Shown here: piece after piece, positions 35,374 through 45,264 of the stretch | Layout of the letters: each line of letters opens with the position of its first letter | Numbering within the stretch: position 1 is the first letter of the stretch | Assembly: GCA_965661625.1 (NCBI GenBank) | Contig: CBFIEM010000018.1 | Coordinates: 1 to 60,227 of the forward strand | Direction: 5' to 3' | Origin: GCA-2705995 sp965661625 | GTDB taxonomy: Bacteria; Bacteroidota; Bacteroidia; Flavobacteriales_G; Salibacteraceae | DNA length: 60,227 bases | Made by a program: the position numbers and the translations under genes | Notes under the pieces: model-generated | The model's input: the letters and a program-made list of their open reading frames with translations, nothing else | What the model was told of the DNA's origin: nothing | Database searches by the model: none

Positions 35374-37230
35374 ATGGCAGAAGAAGTAACGTATGACGAA
35401 TCGAATATTCGGTCCCTAGAATGGCATGAACACATTCGCTTGAGACCAGGTATGTACATCGGTAAATTAGGCGATGGTAGCGCTGCTGATGATGGTATTT
35501 ATATCCTGCTCAAAGAAGTCATCGATAATTCAATTGATGAATTTGTTATGGGTAACGGTCGTACTATCGATGTTTCCATAAAGGACGGCATAGTGAAAAT
35601 TCGTGATTATGGTCGAGGGATTCCATTAGGGAAAGTGGTAGATGTTGTATCAAAAATCAATACCGGTGGAAAATATGATTCAAAGGCCTTTAAAAAGTCA
35701 GTAGGGTTAAACGGTGTGGGGTCAAAAGCCGTGAATGCCTTGTCAAACCACTTTGTAGTAGAGTCTTTTCGAGATGGAAAGGTGAAAACGGCGGAATTTT
35801 CGCGTGGTAAATTGACCAAAGAGCATGGTGTTGAGGACTCTCCAAAACGCAAAGGAACTAAAATCACGTTCACACCTGATGATGAAATGTTCATGAACTA
35901 TCAGTATCGCTCGCAATATGTTGAAGAGCTGCTGTGGAACTATGCGTTTTTGAATCGCGGTCTTACCATAAATTTTAATGGTGAAAAGATCCGTTCAGAC
36001 AATGGATTGAAGGATTTACTGGATCAAAAGTTTTCTGACAAACCGTTGTATGAAACAATCCACTTGGAAGATGAGGATATTGAAGTTGCCATTACGCATA
36101 CTCAGGCATATGGAGAAGATTATTACTCATTTGTAAATGGCCAGTATACAACCCAGGGAGGAACGCACCAAAATGCATTTCGAGAAGCCTTTGTAAAGAC
36201 CATTCGTGACCACTTCAACAAAAATTTTGACGCTGTAGATATTCGAAGCGGAATTGTAGCTGCAATAGCAGTGAAGGTGATGGAACCGGTGTTTGAGTCA
36301 CAAACCAAAACCAAATTAGGTTCGAATGAGATTGGTCCTGAAGGTCCAACAATGCGGACTTTTGTAAATGATTTCATTTCGCGTAAGCTGGATAACTTCT
36401 TACACCGCAATCAAGAAGCGGCAGACGCCATCTTAAAACGCATCTTACAATCTGAAAAGGAGCGAAAAGATTTAGCAGGGATTAAAAAATTGGCACGGGA
36501 ACGCGCCAAAAAAGCCAACTTACACAACAAGAAGTTACGAGATTGCAGGATACATTTTAATTCAAAGAAGGATCGCGCAGATGACTCAACCCTGTTCATT
36601 ACCGAGGGAGATAGTGCATCTGGATCAATCACAAAGGCACGGGATGTAAACTCCCAAGCTGTATTCTCACTAAAAGGGAAGCCACTAAACTCATTTGGGC
36701 TAACCAAGAAGATCGTATACGAAAATGAAGAGTTTAACTTACTTCAAGCAGCGTTGAATATTGAGGACGGCTTGGATAACTTGCGCTACAACAAAATTGT
36801 GTTAGCAACAGATGCCGATGTTGATGGAATGCATATCCGATTGCTCTTGATTACGTTTTTCTTGCAGTTTTTTCCAGACCTTGTTAAACAAGGTCATCTG
36901 TACGTATTAGAAACACCACTTTTTAGGGTTCGAAATAAAAAAGAAACCATTTATTGCTACAGTGATGAGGAACGACGAAATGCTATACAGAAGCTAAAGG
37001 GAAAACCAGAGATTACCCGATTTAAAGGATTAGGAGAGATATCTCCAGGGGAATTTCGTGCTTTTATTGGTGAGCAGATTCGCTTGGAGCCAGTTGTAAT
37101 CGATAAAAATACACCCATTTCTAACTTGTTATCATTCTACATGGGCAAGAACACACCTGATCGTCAAAAATTCATCATTGAAAATTTGAAAGTAGAAAAG
37201 GATTTGGCAGAGGAAATATTAGCCCTATGA
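35374..37230 (+). CDS. parE: DNA topoisomerase IV subunit B
   Basis: A 618-residue type IIA topoisomerase ATPase subunit. The GHKL ATP site is clear: EVIDNSIDEF (Mg-binding Asn), IKIRDYGRGIP, then KSVGLNGVGSKAVNALS. The Toprim domain carries FITEGDSASGSITKARD and LATDADVDGMHIRLLL, with the metal-binding DxD, and LETPLFRVRNKK, RFKGLGEISPGEF complete the C-terminus. Length and the RLRPGMYIGKLGDGSAADDGIY N-terminus fit the topo IV type of Bacteroidota more than GyrB. parC follows 91 nt later; together they form the A2B2 decatenase. Confidence 0.93.
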   Translation: MAEEVTYDESNIRSLEWHEHIRLRPGMYIGKLGDGSAADDGIYILLKEVIDNSIDEFVMGNGRTIDVSIKDGIVKIRDYGRGIPLGKVVDVVSKINTGGKYDSKAFKKSVGLNGVGSKAVNALSNHFVVESFRDGKVKTAEFSRGKLTKEHGVEDSPKRKGTKITFTPDDEMFMNYQYRSQYVEELLWNYAFLNRGLTINFNGEKIRSDNGLKDLLDQKFSDKPLYETIHLEDEDIEVAITHTQAYGEDYYSFVNGQYTTQGGTHQNAFREAFVKTIRDHFNKNFDAVDIRSGIVAAIAVKVMEPVFESQTKTKLGSNEIGPEGPTMRTFVNDFISRKLDNFLHRNQEAADAILKRILQSEKERKDLAGIKKLARERAKKANLHNKKLRDCRIHFNSKKDRADDSTLFITEGDSASGSITKARDVNSQAVFSLKGKPLNSFGLTKKIVYENEEFNLLQAALNIEDGLDNLRYNKIVLATDADVDGMHIRLLLITFFLQFFPDLVKQGHLYVLETPLFRVRNKKETIYCYSDEERRNAIQKLKGKPEITRFKGLGEISPGEFRAFIGEQIRLEPVVIDKNTPISNLLSFYMGKNTPDRQKFIIENLKVEKDLAEEILAL

Positions 37231-37321
37231 TGATATACATAGGAACAAAAAACCACTGTATTGTTGAACTAGGAGCGCATCGAATTTTACCCATCACATG
37301 CTTAAAGGATTAATCTGACCC

Positions 37322-39970
37322 ATGGCTGAAGACGAAGAAATAGAAGGACAGAACGAAGAACGTGACGAGGAGCTTGAACAAGATGCCGCCGAGGCAGAAG
37401 CACTCGAAAATGTAATTCAGGTATCTGGGATGTACGAGGAATGGTTTTTAGACTATGCCTCATACGTAATCTTGGAACGCGCTGTTCCTCACATTAATGA
37501 TGGCCTCAAGCCAGTTCAGCGCAGAATCTTGCATTCGATGCGTGAAATGGAAGACGGTCGCTACAACAAGGTGGCAAACGTGGTGGGGAACACCATGAAG
37601 TACCATCCACACGGCGATGCATCCATTACCGATGCCATGGTTGGTCTTGGTCAAAAGGAGTTGTTGATAGATACCCAAGGAAACTGGGGAAATGTATACA
37701 CTGGTGATGGGGCTGCTGCTGCGCGTTACATAGAGGCAAGGTTAACCAAGTTTGCATTGGATGTTGTATTCAACCCAAAAACTACCGAATGGCAATTGAG
37801 CTATGATGGTAGGAACCAAGAGCCCATAACCCAGCCTGTGAAGTTTCCGTTGCTGCTTGCACAAGGAGTAGAGGGAATTGCCGTAGGAATGGCTTGCAAG
37901 ATATTACCACATAATTTTGTTGAGCTGATTGATTGTTCAATTAAACACCTTCAAGGCAAACGTTTCACACTACTTCCTGATTTCCTAACAGGAGGGATGG
38001 CAGATTTTAGCAATTACAATGACGGATTACGGGGAGGTAAAGTACGCGTTCGAGCACGTATAGAAATAGACGACAAGAAGACTCTTAAAATTACTGAAAT
38101 CCCCTTTGGGACCACAACCTCTTCTTTGATCGACTCAGTGCTAAAAGCCAATGATAAAGGGAAGATTAAGATTAAAAAGATTGAGGATAACACGGCCAAT
38201 GAGGTAGAAATCTTGGTTCACCTTCCCTCAGGAATATCGCCAGATAAAATGGTGGATGCGCTTTATGCATTTACGGATTGTGAGGTTTCAGTTTCTCCCA
38301 ATACAGCAGTAATTGAAGATGATAAGCCACGGTTTGTTGGAGTGAGTGAAGTGCTCAAAGTAAATACCGATCAAACGGTTGACCTCTTAAAGCTGGAACT
38401 TCAGATCGAGCTTTCTGAGCTACAGGAGAAATGGCACTTTGCATCCCTCGAAAAAATATTCATCGAACAAAAAATATACATCCAGTTCGATGGAAAAACT
38501 TACGATGAGGCAAAGGTGGTTACTCGAGAATTGCTTGCACCGCATATAAAGCACCTCATTCGTGAAGTGACCGAAGAGGATATTGAGAAGCTGATGGAAA
38601 TACGCATGCGTCGTATTACCAAACACGATGCTGATAAAGCAGATAATTTCATTCAATCTTTAGAGGATCAAATTGCTCAAGTAAAGGCACATTTAGACAA
38701 CCTTATTGAGTTCGCTATTGATTACTACAAAGGTTTGAAAAAGAAGTACGCAGCTGGTCGTGAGCGAAAAACAGAAATTAAGAGCTTTGAGAATATTGAG
38801 CGTTCTAAAGTTGCAGTTGCCAATGTCAAGTTATATGCAAACTACGCCGAAGGGTTTATTGGTCATGGACTAAAACGCGGTGAAGGTGAGTTTATTACAG
38901 ACTGCTCTGATATTGATGACATCATTACCATTCGGGAAGATGGAAAAATGATTGTTACGCGAATTTCTGATAAAACGTTTGTCGGTAAGAACGTACGCTA
39001 TGTTGGAGTATGGAAGAAAGGCGATAAACGGACAACGTACAATTTCGTGTATCAAGATGGATCTTCAGGTCCAATACGAGTAAAACGCTTTAATGTAAGT
39101 GCCATTACTCGTGATCGTGAATACGATTTAACCAAGGGTAGTCCCAAGTCGAAACTCCTTTATTTGTCGGTAAACCCAAATGGAGAGGCAGAAGTTATTA
39201 CAGTACTGCACAGAAATACAGGCAAAATCAGAAAACTCAAGTTCGATTTTGATTTTGCCGATTTAGAGATAAAAGGACGAGGTGCTGGTGGTAATATACT
39301 TACCAAATACCCCATTAATAAAATCACCCTTAAGGAAGAAGGTGTTTCGACACTGGCGGCGCGCAAAATATGGTATGACGATACTGTGGAGCGATTGAAT
39401 ACAGAAGAACGCGGTGAATTTTTAGGTGCATTTAAGGGTGAAGATAAAATTGTCCAGATTACACAAAGTGGCGAATACCGATTGGTAGGCTTTGATTTGA
39501 GCACCAAATTTGAAGACGATGCAATTATTATTGAAAAGTGGGTCAAGGATAAACCTATTTCTGCAGTTTACTTTGATGGAGAAAAGGATCAATATACCGT
39601 TAAGCGTTTCTTGCTAGAAGACACCGAGAAAAAAGTGTCGTTCATCAATGAACATCCCAATACACAACTGGAGCTTATTTCGATGGACTGGAAACCAGTG
39701 GTGAATATCAGTTTTGACAGAAGAACGAATGACCGGGATGATGAAGAGGTGGTGCTTGAAGAGTTTATTGATATCAAAGGAATCACAGCTAAAGGAAATC
39801 GATTGACACCTTATAAGGTAAAGTCGGTTGACTTGAAAGACCCAATCCCTTATGAGCCAGAAGAGAAAAAGGTAGATCTTCCATCTGCAACGAAAGAAAC
39901 ATCAAGTGAAAGTACTTCAAGTAAAAACGATGACGACGATGATGAGCGACAGATTACTCTCGAGCTTTAA
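37322..39970 (+). CDS. parC: DNA topoisomerase IV subunit A
   Basis: An 882-residue type IIA topoisomerase breakage-reunion subunit. After an acidic N-terminal tail come DYASYVILERAVPHINDGLKPVQRRILHSM, the quinolone-determining region KYHPHGDASITDAMVGLGQ, and AAARYIEARLTKFA with the catalytic Tyr (about residue 139). The C-terminal beta-pinwheel starts near residue 520 (IITIREDGKMIVTRIS...) and a Ser/Asp-rich tail ends the protein. It is encoded directly after parE; nothing odd is seen. Confidence 0.93.
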   Translation: MAEDEEIEGQNEERDEELEQDAAEAEALENVIQVSGMYEEWFLDYASYVILERAVPHINDGLKPVQRRILHSMREMEDGRYNKVANVVGNTMKYHPHGDASITDAMVGLGQKELLIDTQGNWGNVYTGDGAAAARYIEARLTKFALDVVFNPKTTEWQLSYDGRNQEPITQPVKFPLLLAQGVEGIAVGMACKILPHNFVELIDCSIKHLQGKRFTLLPDFLTGGMADFSNYNDGLRGGKVRVRARIEIDDKKTLKITEIPFGTTTSSLIDSVLKANDKGKIKIKKIEDNTANEVEILVHLPSGISPDKMVDALYAFTDCEVSVSPNTAVIEDDKPRFVGVSEVLKVNTDQTVDLLKLELQIELSELQEKWHFASLEKIFIEQKIYIQFDGKTYDEAKVVTRELLAPHIKHLIREVTEEDIEKLMEIRMRRITKHDADKADNFIQSLEDQIAQVKAHLDNLIEFAIDYYKGLKKKYAAGRERKTEIKSFENIERSKVAVANVKLYANYAEGFIGHGLKRGEGEFITDCSDIDDIITIREDGKMIVTRISDKTFVGKNVRYVGVWKKGDKRTTYNFVYQDGSSGPIRVKRFNVSAITRDREYDLTKGSPKSKLLYLSVNPNGEAEVITVLHRNTGKIRKLKFDFDFADLEIKGRGAGGNILTKYPINKITLKEEGVSTLAARKIWYDDTVERLNTEERGEFLGAFKGEDKIVQITQSGEYRLVGFDLSTKFEDDAIIIEKWVKDKPISAVYFDGEKDQYTVKRFLLEDTEKKVSFINEHPNTQLELISMDWKPVVNISFDRRTNDRDDEEVVLEEFIDIKGITAKGNRLTPYKVKSVDLKDPIPYEPEEKKVDLPSATKETSSESTSSKNDDDDDERQITLEL

Positions 39971-39977
39971 TTAGTGG

Positions 39978-41315
39978 TTAATTCACTTGAGAAAGGGCTT
40001 TGCGGATGGTTTTAACCATACGTGAATAATTTTCAATGTCGTAAAAGTTATAGCAATACGAATAGCCTATCGGGGCGACAGATTGATAAAAGTCATAACG
40101 GTTCAATATGTAGTCGTAGTTGTTGATTGTAACCTCTTTTGGAGCTGAACCACGTTCAAATGTATAATAGTCGTTTTCGAATGTGTGGATGCTTCCATTC
40201 GTTTTATAAGCCAAGTTGATGTATTGGTGGTTAATCATAGCGTATTCTCCAGGAATAATGATGTGAACTGGGGTGTCAAGAGTTTGGTATAATGACAAGT
40301 CGCGAATGCAAGAGGCGTTATCAGCCACCAAAATTACATGACGGGCATCCTTGAACTTTTTGAGTCCTTTTACAATGGCTTCTACATCATTTTCAGGCGC
40401 ATCTCCTCCGCGACCTTTTTGTTGAACCTTGAGTAGCGTTGGGAGCATGTCGAGTGGGGGAGCGTAGTCTGTGTGATAAATGCCTCCTGTTTTCCCCACT
40501 TTCTTGCGTTTACGTGATTTTCCATTCCCATCGTTAAACAACGTGAAGTAGCGAATGGTGGCCGCATCAAGCTGTTCTATATTCCACAATATACTCATGG
40601 CTCCATGATGGTACATTGAGCCTGTCCAATCAAGCACAACCAACGCATCTTGCCATTCGGGATGTCGATTCAATACATAGTGAACCGTGGTATCTTTAGC
40701 GCCGCGTTGATCATTCATAAACCGAATCAGTTCGAGGTATCCCGGATCGTTGCGCAATGAGTCGGACACCGGAGCCGGTGAATAATATGCTAATGAGTCT
40801 TCATCAACTGCACGTTCAGCAGTGTCGCGCTTTGGTTCAATGGGGTGGTAAATAACCTCAAATCCGTGAAACAGACTCATGGCGGTCAGCTCATCTTCAC
40901 AATCGGTTTGAAGTACCATTTCAAAATGGATGGTTTCCAGGTTTAACTTAGGGTCGAGGTAAAACAAGTTCCGCATACGTCGCGCCAGCAAGGTATGATA
41001 GTTAGTTAGCCAAAACTCAGGGTTGTTTGGATACATGGTAAAAACGATGCGAATGGTGTCGACTTTAACCGAGTCTTTTAGTGCAGTCCAAAAAGAATCG
41101 TTTTCAATGAAAGAGTTTGCATAACCAAATTCTAGAAGGGCTTTGTGCGGAACTGGTTGCGGATTAAAACTACCAGTTCTAGAAATCTCAAAAGAAGCTG
41201 AGAGCTCGTCTCCATAATAGCTCGGCTGAAGCAAGTAACGGGCAGGAAAGGCCAGCTCTTGCGCAATTCCACGCACAGCTAGTAAACAAAAGAGTATGAG
41301 TAGAACCCGTTTCAC
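39978..41315 (-). CDS. Exported protein with a VWA-like (MIDAS) domain
   Basis: A 445-residue protein. GTG at 41315 starts a good signal (VKRVLLILFCLLAVRGIAQ); the open frame runs further up, but those codons read through the terminator of the upstream gene. Around residue 245, ALVVLDWTGSMYHHG is a metal-ion-dependent adhesion-site motif (DxTGSM form), with ARHVILVADNASCIRDLS later acting like the MIDAS Asp strand. This suggests a von Willebrand A-type fold in an exported protein. The N-terminal half is unassigned. Partner unknown. Convergent with parC, 7 nt between stops. Confidence 0.6.
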   Translation of the reverse strand: MKRVLLILFCLLAVRGIAQELAFPARYLLQPSYYGDELSASFEISRTGSFNPQPVPHKALLEFGYANSFIENDSFWTALKDSVKVDTIRIVFTMYPNNPEFWLTNYHTLLARRMRNLFYLDPKLNLETIHFEMVLQTDCEDELTAMSLFHGFEVIYHPIEPKRDTAERAVDEDSLAYYSPAPVSDSLRNDPGYLELIRFMNDQRGAKDTTVHYVLNRHPEWQDALVVLDWTGSMYHHGAMSILWNIEQLDAATIRYFTLFNDGNGKSRKRKKVGKTGGIYHTDYAPPLDMLPTLLKVQQKGRGGDAPENDVEAIVKGLKKFKDARHVILVADNASCIRDLSLYQTLDTPVHIIIPGEYAMINHQYINLAYKTNGSIHTFENDYYTFERGSAPKEVTINNYDYILNRYDFYQSVAPIGYSYCYNFYDIENYSRMVKTIRKALSQVN

Positions 41316-41318
41316 AAG

Positions 41319-41350
41319 CAAAAAAAAAGTCCTGAATTGCTTCAGGACTT
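41319..41350 (-). terminator. Rho-independent terminator of the alpha-oxoamine synthase gene
   Basis: A perfect 10-bp stem (AAGTCCTGAA/TTCAGGACTT) with a 4-base loop, then a run of T on the minus strand. It lies 24 nt past the stop at 41374 and ends just before the GTG start of the VWA-like gene, separating the two transcripts. Confidence 0.88.
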
Positions 41351-41373
41351 CGAATGTATTAAATCTGTTGACG

Positions 41374-42615
41374 TTATGCCATGATAATTTTGTCCTTAAC
41401 GTATTCTCCAGCATCCAACTTTTCCTTCATCACTTCAAAACGCTCGATGGTATATGCTACATCTTCAAGGGTGTGCATTGCCGTTGGAATAAGACGCAAC
41501 ATAATCACATCCTTAGGAACTACGGGATAAGCAACCATTGAACAGAATAGTGAATGGTTCTCGCGTAAATCAAAAATCACATTAGCTGCTTCAAACGGAC
41601 CACCATTCAGGAATACAGGTGTTACTGGCGAATTAGTTTCTCCCAAATTAAATCCTTTAGCGCGCAACCCGTCTTGAAGGGCACGAACAATCTTCCAAAG
41701 CTTTTCACGGTGCTCAGGTTCATCGCGCATCATCTCCAAACGTTTAATCGCACCAATTACTAATGGCATAGGTAAGCTTTTCGCAAAAATCTGAGAACGC
41801 GTATTGTAACGCAGGTAGTCAATTACATTCTCATTGGCAGCAATAAAAGCACCTATTGATGCAAATGATTTTGCAAAAGTTCCAAAGTAAACATCGATCC
41901 CGTCCTGGCAGCCTTGCTCTTCGCCAGTTCCTGCACCAGTGGCACCCATAGTACCAATACCGTGCGCGTCATCAACAAATAGTCTGAAGTCGTACTTGCT
42001 TTTTAAGTCAACAATCTCTTTTAGCTTTCCTTGATCTCCTGCCATACCGAATACTCCTTCAGTAATAACGAGAATACCACCATTAGTTTTTTCAGTAAGA
42101 CGCTCGGCTTTCTCGAGTCGGTCTACCAAAGCATCCATATCATTATGTGGAAAAACAAAACGACGTCCTTGATGCATACGCAATCCATCCATTATGCACG
42201 CATGTGATTCAGAATCGTATACAATTACATCATTGCGGTCTACCAAAGCATCAATAGCGGAAGCACATCCTTGGTAACCGTAGTTTAGTAGAATAGCATC
42301 CTCTTTACTAACGTAATCAGCTAGTTGAGCCTCTAATTCTTCGTGTAAACTGGTATTGCCTGACATCATGCGCGCACCCATAGGATAACCCAACCCATAT
42401 TCTGCAGATGCATCAGCATCAGCTTTGCGTACTTCTGGATGATTGGCAAGGCCTAAGTAATTATTCAAACTCCATGTCAGAACCTCTCGTCCACGAAACA
42501 TCATTTTGTTATTGATTTCCCCTTCTAGCTTGGGGAAAGTAAAATAACCATGTGCATTTTTTGAAAAACGACCTAATGGTCCGCGGTTCTCTCTAATCTT
42601 CTCGAAAATATCCAC
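41374..42615 (-). CDS. PLP-dependent alpha-oxoamine synthase (serine palmitoyltransferase/cysteate acyltransferase/Kbl-type)
   Basis: A 413-residue fold-type I PLP enzyme that condenses an amino acid with an acyl-CoA or acyl-ACP. Family motifs: TWSLNNYLGLANHPEV, GYPMGARMMSGNTSLHEELE, LLNYGYQGCASAIDAL, DSESHACIMDGLRM, LFVDDAHGIGTMG and TFAKSFASIGAF, whose lysine (about residue 248) should bind PLP. In Bacteroidota close relatives make sphingoid bases (from serine) or capnine for sulfonolipids (from cysteate); 2-amino-3-ketobutyrate CoA ligase is the other possibility. Sequence alone does not decide. It has its own promoter (42657) and terminator. Confidence 0.85.
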   Translation of the reverse strand: MDIFEKIRENRGPLGRFSKNAHGYFTFPKLEGEINNKMMFRGREVLTWSLNNYLGLANHPEVRKADADASAEYGLGYPMGARMMSGNTSLHEELEAQLADYVSKEDAILLNYGYQGCASAIDALVDRNDVIVYDSESHACIMDGLRMHQGRRFVFPHNDMDALVDRLEKAERLTEKTNGGILVITEGVFGMAGDQGKLKEIVDLKSKYDFRLFVDDAHGIGTMGATGAGTGEEQGCQDGIDVYFGTFAKSFASIGAFIAANENVIDYLRYNTRSQIFAKSLPMPLVIGAIKRLEMMRDEPEHREKLWKIVRALQDGLRAKGFNLGETNSPVTPVFLNGGPFEAANVIFDLRENHSLFCSMVAYPVVPKDVIMLRLIPTAMHTLEDVAYTIERFEVMKEKLDAGEYVKDKIIMA

Positions 42616-42656
42616 TCCGTCTGATTTTTTAAGTTTTCGCTGTCGTTAGCAGTGTG

Positions 42657-42664
42657 CAAAAGTA
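42657..42664 (-). promoter_or_regulatory. -7 promoter box of the alpha-oxoamine synthase gene
   Basis: TACTTTTG on the minus strand within TTATACTTTTGC, an exact consensus match, 41 nt before the ATG at 42615. Confidence 0.6.
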
Positions 42665-42727
42665 TAAATAATGGCATTACCACAATATCTACTTTCCTTT
42701 TGAGTTACTATCGCTGCATAAAAAGTA

Positions 42728-42735
42728 TACTTTTG
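42728..42735 (+). promoter_or_regulatory. -7 promoter box of the bamD operon
   Basis: TACTTTTG, an exact match, ends only 4 nt before the ATG at 42740. The start point would fall at or very near the start codon, giving a leaderless or nearly leaderless mRNA. Confidence 0.58.
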
Positions 42736-42739
42736 CCCG

Positions 42740-43732
42740 ATGATTCGATTGAAAATAGGCCTTTTAACTGTTTTAACGGTGTCACTTTTCTTTTCTGGTT
42801 GCAGTAAATATCAACGTTTGTTGAAAAGCGACGACTATGAGATGAAATACAAAAAGACGGTTGAATATTATGAAGACGAAAAGTATTTCAAGGCTTATCC
42901 TTTAATTGAAGAGTTGATTGCAGTTTTTCGAGGCACGGCACGTGCGGAAAAACTATATTATATGTATGCCTACAGCGATTATTATACGGGAGACTTGCTG
43001 CTCGCAAGCCACCGTTTTACACAATTTGCTAAGACTTTTCCTACCAGCTCGAGTAGGGAAGAGTGTTTGTTTATGAGTGCCTACTGCCAATACTTGATGT
43101 CACCTCCTCCAAATTTGGATCAGGAAAGCACGTATCAGGCAATCCAAGAATTGCAGCAATTTATTAATACTCATCCTTTTAGTGATCAAGTAGATACTTC
43201 AACTGTGCTTATTGAAGAATTGCGTGAGAAGTTGGAGTTAAAAGCTTTTCAGAGTGCTAAACTGTATTACAAGACGGAAAATTATACTGCAGCCATACGC
43301 ACCTTTGAAAATGGTATGCAGCAGTTTCCTGATTCTGAGTATCGCGGAGAATCGGAGTTCTATATTTTTAAGTCGCACTATGAGCTGGCTATGAAAAGTG
43401 TACCACAGAAAAAAATAGAACGTATGGCAGCTGCTGAGAAAGCTTATGTGAAATTTGTGGATGCGAATAAAGAGTCTCCTATGCTAAGGGAAGCAGAGCG
43501 GTTATTGACAAACTTAGAATTGGAAAAACCCCACGCAATTTTTGAAGAATTGGAATATTACCACACAATGGCAACCCGTTCTTCCAAGAAACAGGGTGAA
43601 TATTTAACAAAAGGAATGGGATCTTACAAAGAACTTGTTGATAGATATCCCGAGAGTAAGTATCTTCGCAAGGCTAAAAGGCTTCAAGAAGACTTAGACA
43701 AATTGAAATTGAGGTTGGCTAAAAATAAATAA
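42740..43732 (+). CDS. bamD: Outer membrane protein assembly factor BamD
   Basis: A 330-residue lipoprotein of the BAM complex, which inserts beta-barrel proteins into the outer membrane. Lipobox LFFSGC (Cys about residue 21) is followed by YQRLLKSDDYEMKYKKTVEYYEDEKYFKAYPLIEELI and further TPR-like helix pairs (ASHRFTQFAKTFPTSSSREECLFMSAYC; AIQELQQFINTHPFSDQV; AIRTFENGMQQFPDSEYRGESEFYIFKSHYELA), as in Bacteroidota BamD, which is longer than the E. coli protein. First gene of bamD-rpoZ-coaBC-porD. Confidence 0.92.
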   Translation: MIRLKIGLLTVLTVSLFFSGCSKYQRLLKSDDYEMKYKKTVEYYEDEKYFKAYPLIEELIAVFRGTARAEKLYYMYAYSDYYTGDLLLASHRFTQFAKTFPTSSSREECLFMSAYCQYLMSPPPNLDQESTYQAIQELQQFINTHPFSDQVDTSTVLIEELREKLELKAFQSAKLYYKTENYTAAIRTFENGMQQFPDSEYRGESEFYIFKSHYELAMKSVPQKKIERMAAAEKAYVKFVDANKESPMLREAERLLTNLELEKPHAIFEELEYYHTMATRSSKKQGEYLTKGMGSYKELVDRYPESKYLRKAKRLQEDLDKLKLRLAKNK

Positions 43733-43734
43733 GC

Positions 43735-44061
43735 ATGGATTACAAAAAATCAGACGCGCCTGTAACGACCATTACACGCGACATTGAAGAAGTTAGTCAG
43801 AATACAGGAAACATCTATGAAGCATTAGCTGTGGTTTCAAAACGCGCTGACCAGATTTCTGTATCTATTCGCGAAGAATTAACTGCGAAATTGGAAGAGT
43901 TTGCCACGCACACGGACAACTTGGAAGAGATTTTTGAAAATCGCGAGCAAATAGAGATTTCGAAATTCTATGAGCGTATTCCTAAGCCTACGGCAATTGC
44001 AATGGAAGAATACCTCGAAGGCGGTGTTTACTATCGCAACCCAGAAAGATCAGCATATTAA
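43735..44061 (+). CDS. rpoZ: DNA-directed RNA polymerase omega subunit (Bacteroidota type)
   Basis: A 108-residue Rpb6/omega-family protein that helps fold and hold the beta' subunit. RDIEEVSQNTGNIYEALAVVSKRADQISVSIREEL is the conserved omega core; the C-terminal extension (FYERIPKPTAIAMEEYLEGGVYYRNPE) is specific to this phylum. It starts 2 nt after the bamD stop and is followed by coaBC after 15 nt, so it is in the same operon. Confidence 0.9.
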   Translation: MDYKKSDAPVTTITRDIEEVSQNTGNIYEALAVVSKRADQISVSIREELTAKLEEFATHTDNLEEIFENREQIEISKFYERIPKPTAIAMEEYLEGGVYYRNPERSAY

Positions 44062-44076
44062 GAGCTTAATCCCTGG

Positions 44077-45264
44077 ATGTTAACCGGGAAAAATATACTG
44101 GTAGCAGTTACCGGAAGTATAGCGGCCTATAAAGCCGCTTTTCTTGTTCGTGGTCTTGTGAAAGAAGGAGCTAACGTCAAAGTTATTATGACGAAGTCGG
44201 CAACATCTTTCATTACACCGTTAACCTTGGCAACATTGTCCAAAAACCCAGTAGTGTCATCGTATTGCGATGATGAACAAACGGGAGTGTGGAATAACCA
44301 TGTTGAACTTGGGCTTTGGGCGGACATCTTACTTATTGCACCTGCATCGGCAAATACGTTGGGCAAAATGGCTCATGGAGTTTGCGATAACGTGCTGTTA
44401 GCTACATATTTATCTGCCAAGTGTCCTGTTTTTGTTGCTCCGGCCATGGACTTGGATATGTATCAGCACCCCACAACGAAAGCTAACTTGGATTTATTAA
44501 ACAGTTACGGCAATGTGATTATTCCATCAGATTACGGAGAGTTGGCAAGTGGGTTGACGGGTCAAGGGCGCATGGCAGAGCCTGAACATCTGATAACGGT
44601 TATTGGAGATTACGGAAGAAAAAGCAAGGAACTCATCGGAAAACAAGTGCTCATTAGTGCCGGGCCAACATATGAACAAATAGACCCTGTTCGATTCATT
44701 GGAAATCATTCGAGTGGCAAAATGGGCTATGCGCTAGCAGAAGAAGCTTTCAGCAGGGGGGCTCAGGTTACCTTAGTAAGCGGTCCAACTTCATTGAGTT
44801 GCAACCCTGGTATAAATCGAATTGATGTAACAGGTGCCGAAGAGATGGCGCAAGCTGTGTTTGCACATTTCGAAAATTGTGATGTCGCCATTATGTCGGC
44901 AGCTGTTTCTGATTACACACCGAGAACTACGGCGTCAGAGAAAATCAAGAAAAAAGACGCTTCAATGGTTGTTGAGCTAAAACCTACAACCGATATCTTG
45001 AGCACTTTAGGTGAACAAAAGAAAAATCAGCTACTGGTTGGTTTTGCGCTGGAGACTGAACATGAGGAAGAACATGCAAAAGGTAAATTGGCGCGAAAAA
45101 ATTGTGATTTCATTGTTCTAAATTCTTTAAGGGAAGCTGGGGCCGGGTTTGGAAAAGACACCAACCGCGTAGTGATTTACAGTAAAGACAATAAGAAGTA
45201 TCCTTTCGAGTTAAAGAGCAAAGCAGAAGTAGCATTAGATATATGGAACACCGTACTGGCTTGA
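44077..45264 (+). CDS. coaBC: Bifunctional phosphopantothenoylcysteine decarboxylase/phosphopantothenate-cysteine ligase
   Basis: A 395-residue enzyme for two consecutive steps of coenzyme A synthesis. The N-terminal flavoprotein decarboxylase (CoaC) shows LVAVTGSIAAYKAAFLVRGL, ITPLTLATLSKNPV, APASANTLGKMAHGVCDNVL and the substrate-binding PAMDLDMYQHP. The C-terminal ligase (CoaB) shows VLISAGPTYEQIDPVRFIGNHSSGKMGYALAEEA, AAVSDYTP and KIKKKD, with the LVGFALETE motif. Complete and typical in length. The downstream porD start overlaps its 3' end by 22 nt. Confidence 0.96.
   Translation: MLTGKNILVAVTGSIAAYKAAFLVRGLVKEGANVKVIMTKSATSFITPLTLATLSKNPVVSSYCDDEQTGVWNNHVELGLWADILLIAPASANTLGKMAHGVCDNVLLATYLSAKCPVFVAPAMDLDMYQHPTTKANLDLLNSYGNVIIPSDYGELASGLTGQGRMAEPEHLITVIGDYGRKSKELIGKQVLISAGPTYEQIDPVRFIGNHSSGKMGYALAEEAFSRGAQVTLVSGPTSLSCNPGINRIDVTGAEEMAQAVFAHFENCDVAIMSAAVSDYTPRTTASEKIKKKDASMVVELKPTTDILSTLGEQKKNQLLVGFALETEHEEEHAKGKLARKNCDFIVLNSLREAGAGFGKDTNRVVIYSKDNKKYPFELKSKAEVALDIWNTVLA

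Noticed and set aside
41316..41414. N-terminal extension of the VWA-like protein
   Set aside because: It reads through the terminator hairpin of the upstream gene and overlaps that gene's coding end.
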